Assembly: GCF_000699445.3 (NCBI RefSeq)
Contig: NC_067197.1
Location: 4,408,152 to 4,472,151 of the forward strand
Length of the DNA stretch: 64,000 nucleotides
Reading direction: 5' to 3'
DNA from: Schistosoma haematobium
Lineage: Eukaryota > Platyhelminthes > Trematoda > Strigeidida > Schistosomatidae
The notes beneath the pieces are model-generated. The model ran no database searches and was not told the DNA's origin. It saw nothing but the letters and a program-made list of their open reading frames with translations. The first letter of the stretch is position 1, and every line of letters begins with the position of its first letter. The position numbers were made by a program, and so were the translations under genes. Below, in pieces: positions 1-9,611 of this stretch.

Positions 1-517
1 TAAGGAAATCCAGATTTTCAAATTATTTCTGTGCAAAAGTATTATTTGTAATCACTAGAAGTAATAATGATATATGAAATAATCAGGACAGCCATTTTGC
101 GACTACGTAGCATTTTTCTTGCCTTATTAGTGTCCAAAAAATAAATAACTCTTCTTAGTTTAGATTTTTAAGTAATTTAGTTTGATGGTTGTGTTTGAGT
201 TGGACTTCGTTATTGCCAGATTCTATAGTGATTACCAATTACATTTGACTGGGTGATTAGGCATTATGAAAGGATTTGCAAACGAAAAAAATCGTCTGAG
301 TACCGAAGCTAATTCTTGACATGACACGGTAACACGGTGAAATCCTCTACCAGTGTTATTCATGAAAGCAACTAATACTTAGTCATTCAGAGGGAAAGTA
401 TGTCGTCACCGTACTAAAAGCTTAAAAAATAGTGCCAGGTATTTATTTTTAATAACGTATCACCGTAGGCTGAAGAAAAATTCCTTAAATGAGAGCTATT
501 TCAACAAACTGATATAA
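1..517. other. No recognisable feature
   Basis: AT-rich sequence with no convincing ORF or transposon similarity on either strand. It lies downstream of the minus-strand host exons and is probably intronic or intergenic. Confidence 0.4.
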
Positions 518-559
518 ACCTACGTAAAACTAACGAGTACTCGTTAGCTTTACGTAGGT
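518..559. repeat. 42-bp near-perfect palindrome
   Basis: Two 21-nt arms meet with no spacer at 538/539, and the only mismatched pair is A529/C548. The left arm starts ACCTACGTAAA and the right arm ends TTTACGTAGGT. It lies just outside the host exons and has no copy elsewhere that I noticed. It could be a cruciform-forming site, the tip of a small inverted-repeat element, or chance. Confidence 0.85.
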
Positions 560-595
560 CATCAGTATAGTTCATTAAAAATCACAGCATTTTCC

Positions 596-1211
596 TCATA
601 TATAAACTCGGACCAAGCAAAATTCACTAACTTTTTCAGAATTGTAATCATAACTGCTTTCTGTTTCATCATCATAAGTGCTGAGATCTGTCGTCCAGGA
701 AGTATAAGTATGCCTACTAACTCCAGGATGACAACCTAAAGTGCTAGCTAAATCTGCACTGAACGGCTCCCAATAATCGATGAGATCAGTATTCATTTCA
801 AGTGGGGCTATCAAGAACTTGCATAATAGTAGTTCCCTGTAAATATCGCTCCTGTTTACGGAAGTGTTGAAAATATCTTTACAAAGAGGTAAGTTACCGC
901 ATAAAGTATGGAAGACGTTCCGACTCAGCCCATTTAATAACGCGTTCTCGATCTTCTTCCGAAAGACCCAAACGTGATGACTCTTTGGTATCAAGTTCAT
1001 GCGAATCCGTGAGGGTAAATTCACCACTTAGTCTATTGTACTGTAACTTAAGCGAAAAAACCTGTTATAAATATACTGTATATACTGAAAATGTATTTCT
1101 AACCGGAAGCGACAGGAAATAATTGAAGTAATTTTCGAAAAGATCATCGGATATTAAACACTCTTCTAAGTCATTAAAATTAGCAAGTAGATCCATCCAG
1201 CGACCTTGGTA
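596..1211 (-). CDS. RGS22-like protein, three internal exons (partial host gene)
   Basis: Three exons can be read on the minus strand with GT-AG borders. Exon A is 1104-1211 (36 codons, phase 0 at both ends). Exon B is 898-1040 (47 codons plus 2 nt). Exon C is 632-836, which completes the split CGG codon; it could instead read on to a stop at 596. The introns are 1041-1103 (63 bp) and 837-897 (61 bp). The 152-residue product includes SDDLFENYFNYFLSLP, then EEDRERVIKWAESERLPYF, then ELLLCKFLIAPLE. This order (acidic-aromatic FNxFLSLP block, IKW..ERLP block, then a hydrophobic helix) matches my recollection of the N-terminal region of regulator of G-protein signalling 22; no search was run. No RGS box is in the window. 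Upstream exons lie at higher coordinates, beyond or within the transposon-filled region. The intact frame across three splice joins is the strongest evidence; the family name is less certain. Confidence 0.6.
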
Positions 1212-1415
1212 CTATTTGAAACAGTGCTAGTGGTATTAGAAACCAAACTGTAGTTCATTCAAAAGACGTTATGAATCCAATGCATATATTTCGAGATGAC
1301 ATTAATGATAATTCATTGCTAGATGAGTACCATGTTTATGCTTTAACTAGAACTGTTATTTTATAGTAATTCAAGTATTGGGTTAGGACATCGCGAACTA
1401 CATCTTTTAGTTTCA
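1212..1415. other. No gene seen; probable intron of the RGS22-like gene
   Basis: Follows the exon A acceptor (AG at 1212-1213 on the minus strand). It shows no open coding stretch and no recognised repeat before the E1 fragment at 1416. Confidence 0.4.
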
Positions 1416-1577
1416 GATCAGATTCAGATTTGTATAGTAAGGGCAGAAGGCCTACAGCCTATGTTACTCTTTTCCACTCTGTTCCTGTTAGTGTCTCTTC
1501 TCTTTAATGAGTCAACTGAAGGTGCGGACACCACTGCTCCGGGTAACAGGTTCCAAGAATTGATGACTCTGTGAAAA
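1416..1577 (-). mobile_element. E1 non-LTR retrotransposon, 3' end (old copy)
   Basis: On the minus strand this aligns with the array unit's 3' end. It has the GATTCAGATTT tail, the AAGGCCTACAGCCTATG hairpin region, and the C-terminal RT codons up to GGTTCCAAG..TTGATGACTCTGTG. It is diverged by many substitutions, so it is much older than the array units. It ends abruptly against E2 sequence at 1578. Confidence 0.8.
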
Positions 1578-2892
1578 CGTTCAAATGGTTCAAAAGGTTG
1601 TGGACGGAAAAAAAATTGGCTTTCGATTTACGGGCTTCCGTGTCTATTGGCTGTGGATCACCAGTACCTCCAGACAGGAACCTAGGTATATTAACGATAG
1701 TAGAGGAAAAAGAAATTGGTAAATCATGGTACGATATTATTCATAGCCCTTAGGAATATGTCAAGTTGCTTCTCAGAGGACTCCTGGAAAGTCGCTTGGA
1801 CTAGCTTAGTCGGAAGCGAATTCCAGCATTTGACAATTCTTGAGGAGTAGAAGTTGTGTCTACAGACCGTTCTGCTGTGTTTTGTCTCTAGTTTCTGGGT
1901 GTTACCTCTTACGTTTGTATTAGAGCTAAACTTAATTAGGTGTTTGACGGGATGTACAGAAGTGTTAGGGATACTGTAAGCCATTAGGTCTCCTCTAAGA
2001 CGCCTATACTATAATGGGCAAAGTTTTAGTGATTGGAGGCGCTCTTCATAAGGCTTGAATTATATTCCCTGAACTGGTTTCTTGGCTCGCCGTTGGATAT
2101 ACTCCAGAGTGTCCTTATCCTACTGGAATGAGGGGGAAATACTATGTCTCTGTACTCTAAATGGGAATGAACGAAACTTTTAAAAATTAGGTGGAAAGTT
2201 CCACCGTCAAACTGGTCGAAAATTCACTTCAATGTTACCAGTGTAAGGTTTGATCGAAAGGCAGTTTTGTCGCAGTTAGCGTAAGACTTCAAACCGTAGG
2301 GTACCAGCGCTCACAAATCTTTTTCAACTTGGGATACTTCTAGAGAGGAATTTCCTAAGTTGCAACTGTAGTCTGCAACATGTCTCAGATGGACTACTTT
2401 ACACTTTGAAGTGTGAAAGATAAGTCCATTGTCATCTGCTCAATTCTGAAATCGGGTATGATCCTTCTAAAGTGCCGGTTTATCCTCTTGGTTGCGTGTC
2501 TCCCCAAAGTTTCAAATCATCAGCAAAAAGTAATAAGCCAGATGGTACCTGTTGGGGAAGATCGTTTCTATAAACCAAGAACAGAAGAGGTCCTAGTGCT
2601 GAACCCTAGGGGACCCCAATAGGACATTCCATAGCCTGAGAGAAAGTGGAGTTAACCCTGACCTTAAAATGTCGACTTTTTAGGGTATGAAGTGAGCCAT
2701 TCAATTAGAGGTGGTCTGATACCCAATCGTTTGAGCTTAACGATAAGACTTATATGGTTGACCCTACCAAAAGCTTCTGAGAATTCAAGGCAAGCGACGT
2801 CAACGTTCCCCTTGCGATCAAGGGTGGTTGTTCACCTGTCCATAGCAGTCAGCCGGTTGGTTATACGAGAGTGACCCATCCTGAAACCATGC
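1578..2892 (-). mobile_element. E2 CR1-like retrotransposon, 5'-truncated old copy nested in E1
   Basis: The minus-strand reading starts in the RT domain and runs through motif A (NVDVACLEFSEAFGRVNH), the catalytic block (LLLFADDLKLW) and the C-terminal domain, ending in the family's 3' tail. The best-preserved stretch is 1724-1984, where an 86-codon frame matches the C terminus of the younger E2 at 59244-59505. Frameshifts and stops interrupt the rest. E1 sequence continues on both sides, so this is an insertion into an E1 copy, 5'-truncated just upstream of motif A as target-primed reverse transcription commonly produces. Confidence 0.75.
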
Positions 2893-3290
2893 ATGCCACT
2901 GGTATTTTTTTCGTCCGCTGATCTGATAGAAGAATAAAGAGAAGATATATCAGGGCCAGAATCATTCCTTAGTATAATATGTGTCGAAATCAGATCGCCT
3001 CTTAATCTGAGTTTGGATAGAATAAATAGGTCTGGCTTCTGAAACCGCTCTGTGTATGGCGAATTTCGGACCTATGGAATTGCGTGGGTAACTGCCCTCT
3101 TCACTTTTCCAGGATATTAGAGTCACCTTTTAATCAAGGGCTTGCAGCCTGAACGCAGTTTTCAGGTTTAGTTCTCACCAAGGTTGTATATACTATGGTG
3201 AACATAACCGTATCTTACTTGGCGAATATCCGTCTTTAAGCCCATAGGGTTCTAAACCACTAAGATGCAACCTAACAGCACTGAGACGTA
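2893..3290 (-). mobile_element. E1 retrotransposon, RT palm/thumb remnant
   Basis: The minus strand resumes E1 right after the nested E2, with diverged counterparts of unit codons for NKIPVAY, RNDFGPNLFSL, RRLRGDLI, the VQRAATRAIPELRG block and EVAVKGFRTLWAL. The GCTTGCAGCCTGAAC.. stretch near 3150 is almost unchanged. Near 3270-3290 the copy jumps to motif A-like sequence (DFSKAFHKVPENR), so roughly 450 bp around the YADD motif is deleted. Confidence 0.7.
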
Positions 3291-3790
3291 GTCTCCAAGA
3301 GCGATCTATTTTCCGGCACCTTATGAAATGCTTTGCTAAAGTCTATGCAGATTTTCCATTATCTGGAGCCCCTATCCATTACTTTCTTTTATAAGGAGGT
3401 CTGTTGTGCAAAATACTCCTTTCCTGAAACCAAATTTATTTCTGTTTAACTAGTTGTCGGTTTCCAGGAGTGTCACTATGGGCTTTTGACTACTCTTTTT
3501 CCGCATTTTATTTACGACATCGGTGAGGCTGGTATGTCTGTAGTTCGCTGGAAGTTGTCTTGGTCCTGTTTTATGTATTGGAGCGACGACTGAATCCTTC
3601 CAGTCCGTAGATAACACACCCCGACCAAGTGACATACTGAATATCAGTCAGTGGGGCCGCAATATATTATGCAATTTGTCTCAAGATTTTGAGGTGTAGT
3701 CTATCCGGACGTGTTGACTTTTCCGTGTCTAGAGTGCTAAGGGCTCTAAGACATCTACACGAATGCACTATTATCCACTTTTATTGATTT
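3291..3790 (-). pseudogene. E1-related RT finger/palm remnant
   Basis: The minus strand reads a degraded CR1-group RT: DFSKAFHKVPENR near 3300-3345, FRKGVFCTTDLL near 3400, then an open 61-codon stretch (3450-3635) with LSTDWKDSVVAPIHKTGPRQ and PANYR, then LDTEKSTRPDRLHLKIL near 3680-3740. These correspond in order to RT blocks downstream of the endonuclease and resemble the E1 fragment at 61840-62356. Several frame changes are needed, so it is non-functional. Confidence 0.6.
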
Positions 3791-4439
3791 TATCTATTTG
3801 ACGACTCTACTTGGGGGAGCATACCGTGAGCCAACGAGTATTCTCATTTGTAGATTATACCTGTAAAATGTCATGTATCTGTCCTGGCAGAATTCTATTA
3901 TTATTATTACATCGTCCCGATCGAAGTTCAGAGTGAACAGATGATTTATCAGCTTTGTATATGAATCTAGTTCATCATCTAGAAGAGGATCCTGAGTGAA
4001 AAGTGCTCCTCATAGGCCCCGCTTTATTCCGATCATCCCTTATCAATTTAGGTCCGCTCTCTTCCGTAATTAGGTTGGGGATCCAATGATGCGTCCTTGT
4101 TCCGTAATTTATACACGAGACTAGTCTCTTAGGCGGCTTGATTACAAATTGTGCATTTCATATTTCCTCTGAGCTTTCTGGATTACAATTATAAGCTTAT
4201 TTTTCACTGACCTGTAGCATAACATCGTACTTGCTGTGCCAATGCTGAAGGCAACACTCCAACATTTCTTCTTTTGTCTTAGTAAACTGCGAATATCCTG
4301 GAACATCCAGGGATGGCCGTGCTGCTTCTCTGGGACTACTCAGGGTATAAATGATCGAGTTATCTGATTGCGTAACTGCCGGCAATGAATGGCGTGGTTT
4401 AACCTACTGACCTGGAAGAAGATATCTCACTTCTGACGA
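3791..4439 (-). other. Probable further non-LTR debris; no firm assignment
   Basis: A minus-strand stretch around 4040-4130 (YKLRNKDASLDPQPNYG) faintly recalls the linker between endonuclease and RT in CR1-group elements. A 62-codon open frame at 4197-4385 (starting MPAVTQSDNS) matches nothing I recognise. No host exon is evident. Confidence 0.25.
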
Positions 4440-5336
4440 AATCACTTAGCTGACCGTCCTCACACTTTCGAGACCGAATGAACGGCGTTAGACAGATGAA
4501 AGCTGGGCCACATCACCCCAGTCTTCATTGGGGCTGAAACATCTATCCCTCAAACTACTGGGCGATAGCTATTCTATAAATGCCCTTAAAAGTCATAAAA
4601 TCGCTGGTTTACGTCAATTCATAAATTTATTTTCGCTTGAGCAAGATGACTTTAGGCTGGGTCATTTCTGCACAGAGTATATTTTGAGCATAGTGGACTG
4701 ATGAAACATTATCCCTAAAATCTTTGACAGGGTCAACCACGAATGTCTTTTAATTACGCGCAAGTTATTAGATAGTCATTCAGCACCGAAAGACAGATAG
4801 ACCATTCAAGGCTAGTTCAAATCACTCGTTATCTCAGGTTTCAGGATGTCCAAATGATTTTTCCAAGGGTTCAGCCTAAGGACCTTCTCTGTTTAATTTA
4901 CGTCAGTTACCCTCCCCAGAAAGTGTTCCCCAATTTATTATTCTCGGGTGGCGATTGCGAACTTTGAAGAGAAGTTTGCAACCAGGATGATCCTGGAGGA
5001 TTTGACTTAACCGCAAAGTTGGGAAGACAATAATGTGGCTGAGTTCAAATCCTCGAAGTGTATGACACTTCATGTGTGAAATGCCGTAAATTACACACCC
5101 TAGTTAAATAGGTCCTCTTTAGAAGACTCTTCAACGGAAGAAGTTGAGTATATTGATTATTTATAATTAAAAATCGTATGAAGAATGTGACAAAAATTCT
5201 CATAAGTGAAACCATACACTGGTAGCCTTGAAGCACATTTCCATTAGTTTTACAGTGGAAAATTTCAGCTATTTTTTGATAGTTCTATTTCACTCTACTT
5301 CGAGTATGTAGACATAATGCCTCCTCTTCCATTCCG
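4440..5336 (+). pseudogene. E2-like RT pseudogene, highly diverged
   Basis: Plus-strand conceptual reading in shifting frames follows E2 ORF2. It shows KAGPHHPSLHWG (RT finger block), DRVNHECLLI-like sequence after motif A, and PRVQPKDLLCLIYVSYPPQKV (PQGSVLGPLLFLIYINDLPQQV in the young copy). FSGGDCEL stands at the FADD block with the catalytic Asp pair lost, followed by LEDLT..SWEDNN and FKSSKCMTLH. The last part (5160-5335) matches the segment coding KNAFRANLALVTLKRI. Many indels and stops; clearly dead. Confidence 0.6.
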
Positions 5337-5879
5337 AAACAGAAAACTAATGTGGGGCTCTTAGGATGTAAACAACCTGGGGGTGACAAGTTAATGACTT
5401 GGAGCATCAAGAATATCTCTAGAAGTCCTGGTTTACTTTGTAGTGGCATTGGACCATAACCACACAATCCTCAAAGTTGAATACGAAATTACTCGGAAAA
5501 TAGATATATTCAATATTTAACGCGGAGAAATACCTAACGATGGAGAAGGCGCGAACAAGGAATTGAATGAATTGGAGTTGGTCGGATGGCATGACTCGTC
5601 CATGCAGGCGTGGTCCCTCTGAATATTACCTTATATTTTCTATTCATAATAAATATATTATTCCTTCTCTAGCCTAACCTTGTTCTACATCATGTATTGG
5701 TAGTTGATACGATACAGTGAGTTGGTGTAGTCGATGGTGTGACTTCCACGTAAGATCTTAAAGATTAAGCAGTTATATCATGACAAATCTACAATTTTAG
5801 GATTAGGTCTATTATTAGAGCAGTACTAATATCGTAGTACACCATAATTCTACAACTTATCTACGTCCAGTTCAGAAAC
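5337..5879. other. No recognisable feature
   Basis: Between two parts of the diverged E2-like copy. No frame with transposon or host similarity was seen; it may be a later insertion into that copy. Confidence 0.3.
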
Positions 5880-6015
5880 AAATGTTGCAGGAAATATCTG
5901 GAAACCAGAAACACAACAGATTGAGCTGGACAGCGGACAAAATTTCTACTCCTTCGAGTGTTCAGTTATCTAGGCTCACTTCCGATAACATGGTACAAGC
6001 TGATTCGCTGGAGCC
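5880..6015 (+). pseudogene. E2-like C-terminal remnant
   Basis: GGAAACCAGAAACACAACA.., TTTCTACTCCTT.., GGTACAAGCTGATTCGCTGGAG and CCCGTCAAAGAGG follow, in order, the codons near the end of E2 ORF2 (young copy about 59330-59460). It is probably the 3' continuation of the copy at 4440-5336, separated by unrelated DNA. Confidence 0.45.
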
Positions 6016-6087
6016 CGTCAAAGAGGAAAAATTATGTAGTCTTCAGGACTGTAGTAATTCTGGATGTCGGTTAAGCTTTGATAATTC

Positions 6088-6312
6088 AGATGGCTTGTGA
6101 ACGATCCTGTGTTACGGATAGATTAAAGCATATACTGATGGGGTTTGCGACAAAGTTAGTTGATTCCTTTAGTAACTTAGAATGAAGTTCATAGGTTTTC
6201 GTGAATTTTCCTTTGTCTAGCTGATTTAGCAGACCAACGACATCGAGCTTATAAGCGCTCGAGTTGTACAGTGTGTATTTTAGGGGATTTGTATCGACTG
6301 ACGGGAAGGGCG
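6088..6312 (-). mobile_element. E1 retrotransposon, RT finger segment, left of solo LTR
   Basis: The minus strand reads LDVVGLLNQLDKGKF, then SICFNLSVTQDR, collinear with LDVFGLLNKLDIGKS and STCFNLSVTQGR in the fragment at 61840-62356. Unlike the array units, this copy still carries the internal segment they have lost. Confidence 0.75.
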
Positions 6313-6636
6313 TGTAGCGGTAAATAAATCCCCAAAATAAGTAGCTCTGTAAGTTTTCGGCGTTTGATGCTGACCACATTAGTTTTAATGGACTCACCTG
6401 GCTGAAGGCGCTCGGTCATTCATCTGCACCAAACCACAGGCGAGAACGCTGAGCCCAACATCCCGTGCAATCGCTGGCCTAACTAGACCAGGCGATCCAT
6501 GGTATATTGATAGCCTATCAACTATGTCTTCGAACCTCCTTGTTTCTGTCTTCTGATTTCACTTGATGTGTACGATTCATATTAGGTGTTACTGGTTAAA
6601 GCGTTGTCAAAATTTCAAGTACCTGTTGCATCTTCA
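6313..6636 (-). mobile_element. Solo LTR of the CsRn1-like element, diverged
   Basis: Starts TGTAGCGGTAAATAAATCC and is alignable along its whole length with the reverse complement of the 318-bp LTRs at 49444-49761 and 54351-54668, ending ..CA. It is flanked by the direct repeat GGCG at 6309-6312 and 6637-6640, and E1 coding sequence continues on both sides. This is the product expected when two LTRs of an insertion recombine. Substitutions throughout show it is far older than the complete copy. Confidence 0.85.
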
Positions 6637-6868
6637 GGCGCTTCTACGGTATATATTTTACTAAATAAATTTGAGAATACTTCAGGTTTTCCAAAGTCAA
6701 CCTCCACTAGTGATGAAGCATTACTGTCCCCCATAGCGCTGGAATATTTACAATTCTTTTAGTCTTTTGATTTACATACGAATACAAGCGTTTGTAGCAT
6801 TCCTTTTTTTCTACGTACAACACTAGACTTACGAGGAGTCGAGGCACAAGTATTTCGCGCTTCTCAAT
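6637..6868 (-). mobile_element. E1 retrotransposon, pre-RT linker segment, right of solo LTR
   Basis: Minus-strand counterpart of the array's 156-codon frame: CYKRLYSYVNQKTKRIVNIPALWG, then VDFGKPEVFSNLFSKIYTVEAP. It joins 6088-6312 across the LTR without loss of E1 sequence. It shows what an undeleted E1 looks like at the point where array units are deleted (after VFSNYFS). Confidence 0.75.
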
Positions 6869-7712
6869 TTTAAAATTTTGTTTTGTGGTGGACCAAAAAG
6901 TATACAAACCAAAAAATTAACAGTAAAGTTATTACGTCCAAAGGTTAATGTAACAATAACAACTTATAAATTAGTAACACAAATAAAAGTTCAGGGACGT
7001 TACTTAAATCAGCTAGTTGTCGCGCATTCCGTTGAGTTTTGGTACCAAAATCCACAATTATAAATCAGTAATAACTCCGATGAGGTAAATATGACCCCAG
7101 TAAGTTTCCTTTGACATGGGATGTAATAGTAATGGCACAACAGTCTAAAATGTGGATAATATTCGACTTAGAATGCAATTGGCTCGGTAACGAGTAAGAA
7201 TAGAACAAGGAGTGTGTACGTAGTGGTGTATTTGCGAACAACCACAAGTGTGTCACGCTACGTCATCATTGCAACAGAAAGTGTTCAAGGTCATTTATTA
7301 AAACGACAGGTACAATCATCTAATGATAAACATACAGACAGTGAAAGATTGACAAAATAAACACAAACAATATTAAAAACTATTTACAAAATAAGCTTGT
7401 CAGACCTATCTCCACAGTCTCATCAGTATCCAGTTCATAAGAGGATTTAAATAATACTTTAGGCAGCCCGATTTCATTTTGTTTCAAGTTCGTATGGCTA
7501 CCTAATCTATACCCCTTCAGCAAATTGACAAAAGCGCGCCGACTGACTGTTGCAGAGCAGAAGTGACTCTCAGAATATTATTGGACCGTTGCAAGAAACA
7601 TTTAGGAAATGTATGTATATTTCATCAGTCGTACATAATTTAAAAGCATGTTGAAAATCAATTCCACAAGTTCAGGATAATCGCTTTGAATATATCCGGT
7701 GCAGGATTATCC
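6869..7712. other. No recognisable gene; left flank of the array
   Basis: AT-rich, with only short frames (6878-7063 plus, 7065-7256 minus) that match nothing I recognise. 7290-7400 is particularly A-rich. The array begins abruptly at 7713, in the middle of the RT frame. Confidence 0.4.
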
Positions 7713-8680
7713 ATTTCCTAGTAGGTCGTAGGCAAAAAGTAAGAATAAATTCCAAGTGCTCCATCTGGAGACCAGTACTTAGTGGAGTACCCCAAGGTTC
7801 CGTCCTAGGTCCTTTACTTTTTATAATGTACGTTAATGATCTTACAAGTATAGTACAGTCTCCAATGTTATTATACGCTGACGATGTAAAAATTTGGCGA
7901 GTTATAACTGGAGACAAAGACGCATTTACTCTTCAGGCGGACTTAAATAATATGATAAACTGGTCTAAAGAGTGGCTAATGCCTATCAACTCGGAAAAGA
8001 GTGTCTACATGCACTTGGGGGATTCAAAGGTTAAAACGTACAACATAGGGGATGTGTCATTACCCATAGTCCGGTCTCATAAGGACCTAGGGGTGACAGT
8101 GAGCAATGATCTTAAGACGACGGCCCATTGCCGGGAGGTCGCAGTTAAGGGGTTTCGAACCCTCTGGGCTTTAAAAAGGACATTCACTAAGCTTGATACT
8201 ACCCGGTTCACCACATTATACACATCCTTAGTGAGAACTAAGTTAGAGAACTGTGTTCAGGCTGCAAGCCCCTGTTTAAAAGGTGACTCAGACATACTAG
8301 AAAAGGTACAGAGGGCAGCTACGCGTGCAATTCCGGAACTCCGGGGTTTATCATATAAAGAGCGGCTTGAAAAACTGAACCTCTTTACTCTGTCCTATCG
8401 CAGACTAAGGGGAGATCTAATATTGATGTACAGAATACTGAGAAATGATTTCGGACCTAACTTATTCTCTCTCTTCCTTCCCACTAGATCGGGACACCTC
8501 AGAGGACATAGCAGGCGAGTAGAAAAGCCAAGAACGAACAAAATACCCGTGGCATACAGGTTTTCACACAGAGTCATCAATACTTGGAACCTGCTGCCTG
8601 AAGCAGTGGTATCCGCACCTTCAATTGACTCTTTCAAGAGAAGACTGGACACTCACAGAAGCATACTAGAAAAGGAATAA
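7713..8680 (+). CDS. U0: truncated E1 RT fragment at the array's left edge
   Basis: The array starts within the RT codons (FLVGRRQK..); the first ATG in frame is at 7826. The frame keeps GVPQGSVLGPLL, the YADD box and the C-terminal domain but lacks motif A. At the diagnostic sites it has Glu260 and Ala269 (numbering of the full 385-codon frame). It shares with U1 alone an AGA codon at Arg350; the other units have CGA. Confidence 0.9.
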
Positions 8681-9140
8681 CATAGGCCGTAGGCCTTCTG
8701 TCCTTACTACACAAATCTGAATCTGAATCTGTAGGTCGTTCAAGTGCGAGGGCTATTTAGAATAGCTTAACTCCAACCTGTTGTTTTGAAGGTTATTGCT
8801 TTAATTGTCGGTTGAATCAATATCCTTAATTGGACGATTATAGTCAGCTGGATACTAATTAAGCTAAGCATTTGTACTCGTCCTATTGGAGGACTGACCG
8901 ATTTTTACACTACAGACTTAACGACCTTTCTGTCATTTGTCAGACGTCATCTTTTGCTGTACGTTTTCCGGTTAGAACTCAGTTTTTGTGAGAGTGCTTT
9001 TTAAGATATGACTGATGCAATTTGTTTGGTTATGACGTCCAGATCGCTGAAATCTTAATAGGAAAACTTAGGCTGCCAATCACTAGCACGCGTCAGTCCA
9101 GTCCAGACCCAGCGTCCGGAAAGCAAACATACCAGACATC

Positions 9141-9611
9141 ATGCACTCAGCATCGTTAATAGATTGGACAATATACCCAGAGTTCTCCATTGAAACGGCC
9201 TGGGACGCATTTCGAAATTCATACTTAAAAGTTACTACACCTCACATCCCTTGCACTATACCGAAGGGGCCGAAAAACTCACCACCATGGTTCAGTAGGG
9301 AGGTCCGTATCCTTCTCCGTAAGAAAAGGAAAATGTGGGATAGATTTAGGTTACTGGGGACTGATGAGTCGAAATCTCAGTATCAAAAGGCTCCGAATAC
9401 TTGTGCCTCGACCCTCCGTAAGTCTAGAAAATTGTACGAAGGAAAACTTGTTAAGGAATCCATATATTTTCCTAAACGCTTGTATTCCTTTATAAACCAA
9501 AGGACAAGGAGAAAAGGAAATATTCCTGCTCTATGGGGAGACAGTACTGCTTCATCATTAGTGGAAGACGACTTTGGTAAGGCTCAAGTGTTCTCGAACT
9601 ACTTTAGCTAG
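9141..9611 (+). CDS. U1: E1 endonuclease-RT linker fragment, 156 codons
   Basis: Frame stays open upstream to about 9115 (..SVRKANIPDI before the ATG), so the ATG is probably not an ancestral start. The product (ASLIDWTIYP.., PPWFSREVRILLRKKRKMWDRF, FPKRLYSFINQRTR, NIPALWGDS, DFGKAQVFSNYFS) matches the region between the APE endonuclease and the RT of CR1/Jockey-group ORF2 proteins. It holds no catalytic residue. It ends at the deletion joint, where the frame hits TAG. It overlaps the RT fragment by 38 bp in a different frame, as the deletion was not a multiple of three. Compared with E2, about 200 residues of endonuclease are missing upstream. Expression is unknown. Confidence 0.85.
   Translation: MHSASLIDWTIYPEFSIETAWDAFRNSYLKVTTPHIPCTIPKGPKNSPPWFSREVRILLRKKRKMWDRFRLLGTDESKSQYQKAPNTCASTLRKSRKLYEGKLVKESIYFPKRLYSFINQRTRRKGNIPALWGDSTASSLVEDDFGKAQVFSNYFS

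Noticed and set aside
596..1027. A single 143-codon minus-strand gene.
   Set aside because: Its first third is out of frame with the convincing exon 898-1040; splicing at a 61-bp intron gives a better protein.
9359..9385. Hammerhead-like core CTGATGAG..CGAAA in every unit (schistosomes have hammerhead satellites).
   Set aside because: Only two bases separate the two conserved boxes, leaving no stem II. No flanking helices I and III are seen, and the stretch is coding (GTDESKSQ) in the linker fragment.
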